Shown in pieces: positions 1-5,559 of a DNA stretch of 6,359 nt. The stretch lies in contig CATEYX010000036.1 of assembly GCA_949511925.1 (NCBI GenBank), positions 1-6,359 of the forward strand. The letters are read 5' to 3'. The first letter of the stretch is position 1. Each line of letters begins with the position of its first letter. A program made the translations under genes and the position numbers. The notes beneath the pieces are model-generated. The model had not been told where the DNA came from. It saw nothing but the letters and a program-made list of their open reading frames with translations, and did no database searches. Source of the stretch: Cryomorphaceae bacterium. GTDB lineage: Bacteria; Bacteroidota; Bacteroidia; Flavobacteriales; BACL11.

Positions 1-13
1 ACGAACTTAATTT

Positions 14-47
14 AAAGGGATTTCATATTTTTGAAGTCCCTTTTTTT
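14..47 (+). terminator. Rho-independent terminator of the gene left of the window
   Basis: An 11-bp stem (14-24 with 33-43, one T-G wobble at 21/36) encloses an 8-base loop, and the run of T continues to 47. The core pairing is AAAGGGA with TCCCTTT. This is the standard shape of an intrinsic terminator on the plus strand, so it most likely ends a plus-strand gene lying upstream of the window. It is unusual in stopping only five bases before the ATG at 53. Confidence 0.85.
26..33 (+). promoter_or_regulatory. Possible -7 promoter element inside the terminator loop
   Basis: TATTTTTG fits the Bacteroidota -7 consensus TAnnTTTG. Transcription would start near 38-42 and leave a leader of only about 11-15 bases before the ATG at 53. 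There is no TTTG or TTG at the expected -33 distance in the 25 bases available, and a match in AT-rich DNA can occur by chance. This is therefore a weak proposal, made mainly because no other room for a promoter exists between the terminator and the gene. Confidence 0.25.
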
Positions 48-52
48 ATACA

Positions 53-1531
53 ATGAGAATTTTAACGTTACTATTTCTTTTTTTATCTAACCCTTTGTTT
101 GCATCATTTCAGATGAATGTAAGAATGCAGCAATCGTACACTCATATTATTAATTTGGAATTTGAAGCTGCCAATAAATTGCTTCACATAGAACAAATTG
201 AACATCCTGATAATGGCATCCTTGTTTTGCATCAAAATTATATTGATTTTTTAACGATTCTTATTGGGGAAGAAAAAGAATTCTTCTCAACTGCAAAGGA
301 TTTGAAATCCGATAGAATTGATTTTATGCAAGATGGAGATGATAGTTCTCCTTATTATTTATATGCTCAAGCTGAAGTGCATTTGCAATGGGCTTTTGCG
401 CGTATAAAATTTGAAGAATACTTAACAGCTGCTTATGAAATTCAGAAAGCTTATTCTCTTTTGGAAAAAAATCAAGAGCAATTTCCTGACTTTAAACTCA
501 ATATCAAAGGCTTAGGATTATTACATACTTTGGTTGGTGCTATTCCTGAAAAATATCAATGGATAGTAAGCTTAGTTGGGATGGAGGGTAGTGTTGAACT
601 CGGGTTGTCAGAATTGAAGTCTTTGTTAAAAGATGAGGATATGGAAATGTATCATTCAGAAGTCATATTCTTAACTGCTTTCTTGCAGTTAAACATGACC
701 AATGATGAAATAGCTTATAAGCAATTATTGGATGACATAGGGAGTAAGTATTCCGATAATTATTTGTTAAATTTTGCTGCAGCTCGTCTTTCGCATGCTT
801 TAGGTGAAAATGATTTATGCGTTAAGGTGTTGGAAAACCGCCCAGTTGCTGAAGGAAGATATCCTTTTTATTATTTGGATTACTTACAAGCAATGTCTTA
901 TTTGTACACATTGGATTATGAAAAATCTGAGATGTATTTTAATCGTTTCCTTAAGGGTTTTAAAGGAAATAATTATATAAAATCGGCTTATCAAAAGTTA
1001 GCTTGGATTTCCTTTTTACAAGGAGAAGATAATAACTATTTTGAGTTGGTAAAAGCTAAGGGGATTGCTTCAATTGATGAGGATAAAGTTGCTTTGAAAG
1101 AAGCTAATTCTGCAATAAAAAATAAATATCATACGCATTCTTGGTTACTAAGAACAAGGTTGCTTTATGATGGTGGCTATTATGATGAAGCACTGCTGGA
1201 AATTTCAAGTGTAAAAATACTGAAGAAATATTCTGGCTTCTATGATGAGTATTGGTACCGTTTGGCACGTATAAAATCAAAACTTAATTATGAAGATGTA
1301 GTGGTAATTACTAATTATCAAAAATCATATGATTTAGGAATTGCTGATAATCAATCCACAAGCTATTACGCACCTATGTCAGCTTTACAAATAGGGTTGA
1401 TTTACGAAAAACAGGATAAGTTAAAACAAGCAAAAATCTATTTTGAAAAATGTTTATCTTTTTCTGATTTTGATTATGAAAGAGGAATCCATCAAAAAGC
1501 AAAAGTTGGCTTGGTACGAGTTACTAATTAG
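53..1531 (+). CDS. Secreted TPR-type protein with Iml2/TTC39-like segment
   Basis: The product has 492 residues. Residues 1-17 form a signal peptide (MRI, hydrophobic core TLLFLFL, likely cleavage after LFA at A17), which supports the ATG at 53 despite the absence of a visible ribosome binding site. The rest is almost wholly helical in character, with recurring TPR-like helix pairs: about 103-140, 270-325 (YLQAMSYLYTLDYEKSEMYF), 363-395 (WLLRTRLLYDGGYYDEALLE) and 440-490 (ALQIGLIYEKQDKLKQAKIY). Residues 151-190 (GLGLLHTLVGAIPEKYQW, then a Gly-containing LVGMEGSVELGL stretch) resemble the core of the DUF3808/Iml2-TTC39 family, here recognised by eye only. TPR proteins usually act as protein-binding scaffolds. 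This one should sit in the periplasm or at the outer membrane, with an unknown partner. It stands alone on its strand, and its stop codon overlaps the stop of the convergent barrel gene by four bases. Confidence 0.85.
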   Translation: MRILTLLFLFLSNPLFASFQMNVRMQQSYTHIINLEFEAANKLLHIEQIEHPDNGILVLHQNYIDFLTILIGEEKEFFSTAKDLKSDRIDFMQDGDDSSPYYLYAQAEVHLQWAFARIKFEEYLTAAYEIQKAYSLLEKNQEQFPDFKLNIKGLGLLHTLVGAIPEKYQWIVSLVGMEGSVELGLSELKSLLKDEDMEMYHSEVIFLTAFLQLNMTNDEIAYKQLLDDIGSKYSDNYLLNFAAARLSHALGENDLCVKVLENRPVAEGRYPFYYLDYLQAMSYLYTLDYEKSEMYFNRFLKGFKGNNYIKSAYQKLAWISFLQGEDNNYFELVKAKGIASIDEDKVALKEANSAIKNKYHTHSWLLRTRLLYDGGYYDEALLEISSVKILKKYSGFYDEYWYRLARIKSKLNYEDVVVITNYQKSYDLGIADNQSTSYYAPMSALQIGLIYEKQDKLKQAKIYFEKCLSFSDFDYERGIHQKAKVGLVRVTN

Positions 1532-2985
1532 TATCTGAATCCTAATGTAAATACTAGACTATGATTTGTATTTACTAAGGAAACAGGATTGATATAATCC
1601 TCACCGTATAGTAGGTGTTCACTATTTCCTTGTGATAACACATAAGCAGCATCCAAATAGTACCCACCATTATTTATTCCTAATCCAAAGCTGAAATTTT
1701 CTTTACTATAATCTTTGTTTGCAAATGCACTTCCGTATTTTGAGTATCCAGCTCTAACTACAAAAGGCTTTAAATTTATCTCAGCACCTAAACGGATATT
1801 AGAAGTTTGGGTATATAATTCCTGGATAACATTATTTTCATCAGTAAACGTGTATTGACTAGAATGCATGCTTGAGAAAGAGTAGTCAACTATTTCATAG
1901 TCGGCACTCAGTAGAATATTATTGTTTAACAAGGATGATGCACTTAAAATTGCTTTCCAAGGCGTAATTAAATCGTATTCGAAATAGTTAGTGTTTGAGC
2001 GTTCGGTAAAACTTTCTTCAGTAAAATGTGTTGTTAAACTTGTGCTGAAATTTTCTTCAATTCTGTAAGCTGTTGGGGTGTGCAGGGCTGCACCTAGTTT
2101 TAAGTTTTCGGTTAATCTAAGTATTGCACCTAGTTTTAAGTTTAGACCTTCTCCAGAGACGCTTAATTCCTCATGTAAGTCAAATCCTTGCAGACCATTA
2201 ATTGTATCTTCAAAATTTGTTTCACTATAAGTTGATCTTTCATAATAATCTATAGTTGGAATTCCTATTGTTGCACCTAAATATAACTGTTCGTTAAAAG
2301 AACCTCCGATAGAGAAAATAAACTCATTTTTTCCTCCAGAAGAATGAATGTTTTTAGTTTGAGTTTTTGAAGAGTTTCCGTTAACATGGGAAATATAATC
2401 TCCGTTATCGTGAGCATACCAATTAGTTGTAGTGTCTACACTATTATCTGCTAAATCAATTAAGTTAGTCCAGAAGGCTGGCGCAGAATAAAGTGTATTT
2501 AACTCATCAATAGAATTTCCTTGAGAAATAGCTAAAATATTATCAGCTATTGAGGAAGTATTGTTTTCACCTTGAATTCTAATATTTCTATCATAATCTG
2601 CTAATTGATTCCAGCCAATAGCAAAATTGATTCTTTTCCATTCTGAATTTTCTCTTAGACTTGAAAATACAAGTCCTATGTTACCTATTTTTAGTCCTGA
2701 TTTATAGTCATTTTCTTTAATTCCGTAATAAGAAGTAGTACTATTTAGGCTGAAACTGGGAGTAAAGCTAAATTCAGAAAATTGATACATCCCAATTCCT
2801 GCAGGATTTAGACTTAGTGCCGAAAACTCTCCACCTAAAGAGCCAAATGCGCCACTCATTGCTGAAAAACGAGCTGTGCCTAATTGGGCATCTTGTGAAA
2901 AACGTAAAGCATCAATCTCGTTTTGAGCTAATAAAGTAATGCTGCTTAGTGCAATAATTGTTAGGCTTAATAATCCTTTTTTCAT
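1528..2985 (-). CDS. OmpP1/FadL-like outer-membrane beta-barrel protein
   Basis: The product has 485 residues and a type I signal peptide (residues 1-20, MKKGLLSL..., cleavage after LLA before Q21), which fixes the start at 2985. The mature N-terminus contains ALRFSQ (27-32), GTARFSAMSGAFGSLGGEF (36-54) and ALSLNPAGIGMY (56-67). This arrangement is typical of Bacteroidota OmpP1/FadL/TodX-family proteins, often annotated as outer membrane transport protein or hemin receptor. The NPAG motif is characteristic of the family. Alternating-residue strands with aromatic girdles run to the end, and the chain finishes ...VFTLGFRY, an aromatic terminus as expected for BAM-assembled barrels. FadL relatives import hydrophobic compounds across the outer membrane, but the substrate here cannot be read from sequence and the hemin label is unsupported. 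It is the second gene of a minus-strand pair, starting three bases after the lipoprotein stop, and converges on the TPR gene. Confidence 0.85.
   Translation of the reverse strand: MKKGLLSLTIIALSSITLLAQNEIDALRFSQDAQLGTARFSAMSGAFGSLGGEFSALSLNPAGIGMYQFSEFSFTPSFSLNSTTSYYGIKENDYKSGLKIGNIGLVFSSLRENSEWKRINFAIGWNQLADYDRNIRIQGENNTSSIADNILAISQGNSIDELNTLYSAPAFWTNLIDLADNSVDTTTNWYAHDNGDYISHVNGNSSKTQTKNIHSSGGKNEFIFSIGGSFNEQLYLGATIGIPTIDYYERSTYSETNFEDTINGLQGFDLHEELSVSGEGLNLKLGAILRLTENLKLGAALHTPTAYRIEENFSTSLTTHFTEESFTERSNTNYFEYDLITPWKAILSASSLLNNNILLSADYEIVDYSFSSMHSSQYTFTDENNVIQELYTQTSNIRLGAEINLKPFVVRAGYSKYGSAFANKDYSKENFSFGLGINNGGYYLDAAYVLSQGNSEHLLYGEDYINPVSLVNTNHSLVFTLGFRY
1541..1580. terminator. Possible hairpin serving the convergent gene ends
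   Basis: GTAAATAC (1547-1554) and GTATTTAC (1568-1575) form a perfect 8-bp stem with a 13-base loop. CCT (1541-1543) and AGG (1578-1580) can extend it past a small internal mismatch. It begins ten bases after the stop of the TPR gene and lies within the last codons of the minus-strand barrel gene. Neither strand shows a T-run after the stem, so it is not a classical intrinsic terminator and may be coincidental in AT-rich coding DNA. Confidence 0.22.
2089..2143 (-). repeat. 19-bp direct repeat inside the barrel gene
   Basis: The identical 19-base sequence TGCACCTAGTTTTAAGTTT (plus-strand reading) occurs at 2089-2107 and 2125-2143, 36 bp apart. The spacing is exactly 12 codons, so the copies encode the same NLKLGA peptide at residues 282-287 and 294-299, which looks like two successive beta-strands. 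It probably reflects duplication of a strand-hairpin unit. Confidence 0.85.
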
Positions 2986-2988
2986 TTC

Positions 2989-3969
2989 TTATTTTCTTGG
3001 TTTTACACTTCTTCTATTTGAACCTCCTGAGGATCTACTTCCTCTGTTAGATTTACTACTTTCAGAATTATAACTCCTCTTACTGGAGTTAGATTTTGGC
3101 GCTGAATAACTTCTTTTGTTCCTGTTTGATTTTGGAGCAGTATAGGAGCGAGTTCCTTTTTTTGTAGTGGTCTTAGTTGATGTTTTTTCTTTGTAAGAAT
3201 TGTTCGTTTTGGTAGTAGTATTAGTTCTGTTAGTGTTTGTTTTAATACTAGTATTGCCTCTGCTATTACCTGTCTTAATAGTCGTATTTCCTCTGTAAGG
3301 TTTTGTTGTTATTGAGTTATTCCTAATTGTAGAATTGGTATTATTTTTCAAAGTATTCCCATTCCTAATGTTTAAGGTTGATGTATTAACATTAGTATTC
3401 GGGATAATAGTATTTGTTTTCACCCCTCTTCCGCTAGAATGTGAGGACAATGAGCCTCTATTTCCTGTTGTGTGTTTATTGTTGTTAGTATTGTAGTAGG
3501 TGTAAGTTGGTGTATTATGGTGGTAATTGTTGTGTCCATAAGCGTAATAACTATTGTGATTATTGTAGTAATAAGGAGAATAGTATGAGTAATAAGGAGA
3601 ATTCCAATTGTATCCGTAATAGATACTTGTTCCACAATAGAAAGGATCATTGTTATACCAGTAATAATCAGTATAGAGTCCTCCATAATAATTGCTGTAA
3701 TACATTGGTCTATGGAATCTTCTTATTCTTGAAGAAAAACTATAATCGTAATAATCATCAGCAACATCATACTCGCTATAATAATTATCAGTTATTGTGT
3801 CTGTATCTTGTGTTTGATAAATTTGGGCTACAGGTTCTGTTACAATATCTTCATAACTAGTAAATTCAGTGCTACCCAAATAATTAGGGTCGCTATAATG
3901 CACATGGGAGGATGTAATGCATGAAGATAAAAAAAGTAAAATGATAGAGGTAGAAAGTAAAGGTCTCAT
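2989..3969 (-). CDS. Low-complexity lipoprotein, Tyr/Asn/Thr-rich, unknown function
   Basis: The product has 326 residues and I do not recognise a domain. Residues 1-17 form a lipoprotein signal peptide (MRPLLSTSIILLFLSSC) with lipobox LSSC and lipidated C17. No acidic cluster follows the cysteine, so the known Bacteroidota surface-export signal is not evident and the final side of the membrane is open. The mature chain has four zones. Residues 30-76 are acidic. Residues 61-160 contain about 32 tyrosines, with many YY pairs, plus Asn and His. Residues 161-258 are Asn/Thr-rich. The tail from about 220 is Lys/Arg/Ser-rich and ends SVKPRK. Two tandem repeats occur in the tail (226-258 and 274-309). 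The reading frame is open for the whole length and ends three bases before the barrel gene, suggesting one transcript and a related envelope role. Relatives in Flavobacteria are sometimes mislabelled vitellogenin because of composition. A structural or matrix-like role is inference only. Confidence 0.8.
   Translation of the reverse strand: MRPLLSTSIILLFLSSCITSSHVHYSDPNYLGSTEFTSYEDIVTEPVAQIYQTQDTDTITDNYYSEYDVADDYYDYSFSSRIRRFHRPMYYSNYYGGLYTDYYWYNNDPFYCGTSIYYGYNWNSPYYSYYSPYYYNNHNSYYAYGHNNYHHNTPTYTYYNTNNNKHTTGNRGSLSSHSSGRGVKTNTIIPNTNVNTSTLNIRNGNTLKNNTNSTIRNNSITTKPYRGNTTIKTGNSRGNTSIKTNTNRTNTTTKTNNSYKEKTSTKTTTKKGTRSYTAPKSNRNKRSYSAPKSNSSKRSYNSESSKSNRGSRSSGGSNRRSVKPRK
3043..3150 (-). repeat. Three 12-residue tandem repeats in the lipoprotein tail
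   Basis: Residues 274-309 read as RSYTAPKSNRNK, RSYSAPKSNSSK and a decayed third unit RSYNSESSKSNR. Each unit opens with RSY, and the first two share APKSN. The period is 36 bp. The repeats are strongly basic and place a tyrosine every 12 residues. Confidence 0.8.
3196..3294 (-). repeat. Three 11-residue tandem repeats in the lipoprotein
   Basis: Residues 226-258 read as three consecutive 11-residue units: RGNTTIKTGNS, RGNTSIKTNTN and RTNTTTKTNNS. The conserved pattern is R-x-N-T-x-x-K-T-x-N/T-x, giving one Arg and one Lys per unit in an Asn/Thr background. The DNA copies have diverged, so this is an old protein-level repeat rather than a recent expansion. Confidence 0.8.
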
Positions 3970-3983
3970 AGTAGTATATTTTG

Positions 3984-4017
3984 TTTGACAGGCATAAACT
4001 TATGCTAGTTAAATTTG
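3984..4017 (+). promoter_or_regulatory. Candidate promoter of proS
   Basis: TTTG (3984-3987) is followed after 22 bases by TAAATTTG (4010-4017), a full match to the Bacteroidota -33/-7 pattern near the long end of its spacing. Transcription would start near 4023-4025, about 60 bases before the ATG at 4084. The spacer contains a perfect dyad. Confidence 0.5.
3992..4005. promoter_or_regulatory. Operator-like dyad in the proS promoter spacer
   Basis: GCATAA-AC-TTATGC is a perfect inverted repeat with 6-bp arms and a 2-base centre. It lies between the proposed -33 and -7 elements of the proS promoter and in the leader of the divergent lipoprotein gene. This is a good place for a dimeric repressor, but no regulator is identifiable and a chance dyad is possible. 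Confidence 0.35.
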
Positions 4018-4018
4018 T

Positions 4019-4026
4019 TAGTTTTG
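4019..4026 (+). promoter_or_regulatory. Second, tandem -7 element upstream of proS
   Basis: TAGTTTTG also matches TAnnTTTG and starts nine bases after the first -7 element. No TTG or TTTG lies 17-23 bases upstream of it, so it is the weaker of the two and may be a chance match or an alternative start site. Confidence 0.25.
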
Positions 4027-4029
4027 TGC

Positions 4030-4043
4030 AACTTTAATAAGTT
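4030..4043. promoter_or_regulatory. Second small dyad in the divergent intergenic region
   Basis: AACTT-TAAT-AAGTT is an inverted repeat with 5-bp arms. It would lie in the proS leader just downstream of the predicted start site, and downstream of the minus-strand start site near 4053. The arms are short and AT-rich, so significance is low. Confidence 0.18.
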
Positions 4044-4059
4044 AACGAGAATAACATTA

Positions 4060-4091
4060 CAAAATTACATTTTTTAAAGCATAATGGCAAA
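4060..4091 (-). promoter_or_regulatory. Candidate promoter of the lipoprotein-barrel unit
   Basis: On the minus strand, TTTG (4091-4088) is followed after 20 bases by TAATTTTG (4067-4060). This matches the Bacteroidota pattern TTTG/TTG, spacer of about 17-23, TAnnTTTG. Transcription would begin near 4053, giving a leader of about 85 bases before the ATG at 3969. The -33 element overlaps codons 2-3 of proS on the opposite strand. It is assigned from consensus matching and position, with no direct proof. Confidence 0.5.
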
Positions 4092-5556
4092 AAAACTAAC
4101 ATCAAGAGACGAGGACTATTCACAATGGTATAATGAAATTGTACAAGGTGCTGATTTAGCAGAGAATTCAGGAGTAAGAGGTTGTATGGTAATTAAACCT
4201 TATGGGTTTGCTATTTGGGAAAAAATGCAAGCAGAACTAGACAGAATGTTCAAAGCAACAGGTCATGTGAATGCTTATTTCCCTCTTTTTATCCCAAAAT
4301 CATATTTAAGTAAAGAGGCTGCTCACGTTGAGGGCTTTGCAAAAGAATGTGCTGTTGTTACGCATTATCGTTTAAAAAATGCTGAAGATGGTAGTGGCTT
4401 AATAGTTGACCCTACTGCTAAATTAGAAGAAGAGTTAATTGTCCGCCCTACATCCGAGACCATTATTTGGGATACTTACCGTAAATGGATACAATCGTAT
4501 CGTGATTTGCCAATTTTGATAAACCAATGGGCAAATGTAGTAAGATGGGAAATGCGTACAAGGTTGTTTTTGCGGACTACTGAGTTTTTATGGCAAGAAG
4601 GACATACTGCTCATGCTACTAAAAAAGAAGCAGTAGAAGAAACTGAGCAGATGATTGGTATTTATGCTGATTTTGCTAAAAACTTTATGGCAATGCCAGT
4701 TGTTCAAGGATTGAAATCAGCGAATGAGCGTTTTGCCGGTGCTGAAGAAACCTATTGTATTGAAGCACTTATGCAAGATGGTAAAGCTTTACAAGCAGGT
4801 ACATCTCATTTTTTAGGACAAAATTTCGCAAAAGCTTTTGATGTGAAGTTTGCAACTAAGGAAGGGAAGAAAGAATATGTTTGGGCTTCATCATGGGGTG
4901 TTTCAACTCGTTTGATGGGTGCTTTAATCATGACTCATTCTGATGATTTCGGCTTAGTATTACCTCCTAAATTAGCTCCATTTCAAGTAGTTATCGTGCC
5001 AATTTACAAAGGAGATGAACAACTAGTTGCTGTGTCAGGGGTTGCTAATAAAGTAAAGAAAGCTTTAGAAGAAAAAGGCATATCAGTTAAATTTGATAAT
5101 AGAGATACACATAAGCCAGGTTGGAAATTTGCAGAATACGAATTGAAAGGAGTACCATTGCGTTTAGCATTAGGGGCTCGTGATTTAGAAAACGGTACAA
5201 TTGAAGTGGCTCGTAGAGATACTTTAGAAAAAGAAACTTACCAAATAATAGATATTGAAAATAAGGTTGAACATTTGTTAGCGAATATTCAAGATAATCT
5301 ATATAAAAAAGCATTGACTTATCGTGAAGAAAAAACCTATAAAGCAGACTCTAAAGAGGAGTTCATGAAGTTAATTGAAAAAGGTGGTTTTATATATGCG
5401 CATTGGGATGGTACTGCTGAAACTGAAGAATTAATTAAACAAGAAACTAAAGCAACAATAAGATGTATTCCTTTGGATGTAAAAATGGAAGATGGAGTTT
5501 GTTTGTTTTCGGGGAAGCCTTCTGATAGAAGAGTATTGTTTGCTAAGTCATACTAA
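4084..5556 (+). CDS. proS: Prolyl-tRNA synthetase, type 3 (archaeal/eukaryote-like)
   Basis: This cytoplasmic class IIa synthetase charges tRNA-Pro with proline using ATP. Its 490 residues match the short ProRS type that lacks the editing (INS) domain of the long bacterial form. Visible in order are the motif 1 region with GCMVIKPYGFAIWEKMQ (33-49) and HVNAYFPLFIP (61-71), the proline-site RPTSET (121-126), motif 2 (RWEMRTRLFLRTTEFLWQEGH, 154-174), GTSHFLGQNF (239-248) and motif 3 (GVSTRLMGAL, 272-281, with R276). The anticodon-binding domain follows from about 297 (APFQVVIVPI), then a C-terminal domain from about 410 ending in FAKSY. The terminal tyrosine is characteristic of this type. Three of the four zinc-ligand cysteines known from Thermus and human enzymes appear replaced (D442, T447, S476), leaving C473. 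The start MAKKLTSRDEDYSQWYN is the usual one. It is divergent from the lipoprotein gene and leads a two-gene unit with the downstream unknown gene. Confidence 0.97.
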   Translation: MAKKLTSRDEDYSQWYNEIVQGADLAENSGVRGCMVIKPYGFAIWEKMQAELDRMFKATGHVNAYFPLFIPKSYLSKEAAHVEGFAKECAVVTHYRLKNAEDGSGLIVDPTAKLEEELIVRPTSETIIWDTYRKWIQSYRDLPILINQWANVVRWEMRTRLFLRTTEFLWQEGHTAHATKKEAVEETEQMIGIYADFAKNFMAMPVVQGLKSANERFAGAEETYCIEALMQDGKALQAGTSHFLGQNFAKAFDVKFATKEGKKEYVWASSWGVSTRLMGALIMTHSDDFGLVLPPKLAPFQVVIVPIYKGDEQLVAVSGVANKVKKALEEKGISVKFDNRDTHKPGWKFAEYELKGVPLRLALGARDLENGTIEVARRDTLEKETYQIIDIENKVEHLLANIQDNLYKKALTYREEKTYKADSKEEFMKLIEKGGFIYAHWDGTAETEELIKQETKATIRCIPLDVKMEDGVCLFSGKPSDRRVLFAKSY

Positions 5557-5559
5557 AGG

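Noticed and set aside
1528..2985. Naming the barrel a hemin receptor or fatty-acid transporter
   Set aside because: Family membership is visible but no substrate-specific residues can be read, and no heme or lipid metabolism genes are nearby.
3043..3294. Repeat block read as a possible CRISPR or satellite array
   Set aside because: The periods are 33 and 36 bp in frame, copies are diverged and contiguous with no unique spacers, and the sequence encodes protein repeats.
3420..3686. A minus-strand open frame of 88 codons in another frame of the lipoprotein gene
   Set aside because: It lies fully inside the lipoprotein gene and yields an Ile/Thr-rich translation, a frame shadow of Tyr/Asn codons. 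The host frame has a clear signal peptide and lipobox.
3507..3860. A plus-strand open frame of 117 codons opposite the lipoprotein gene
   Set aside because: It is the antisense of the Tyr/Asn-rich segment, whose biased codons rarely give stops on the other strand. The translation is Asn/Tyr/Cys-rich nonsense with no promoter or start context.
3970..4083. Possible T-box or other riboswitch ahead of proS
   Set aside because: The predicted leader is only about 60 bases, with no conserved T-box sequence, no specifier stem and no terminator hairpin.
5087..5314. A minus-strand open frame of 75 codons opposite proS
   Set aside because: It is antisense to a certain, conserved gene and has no supporting signals.
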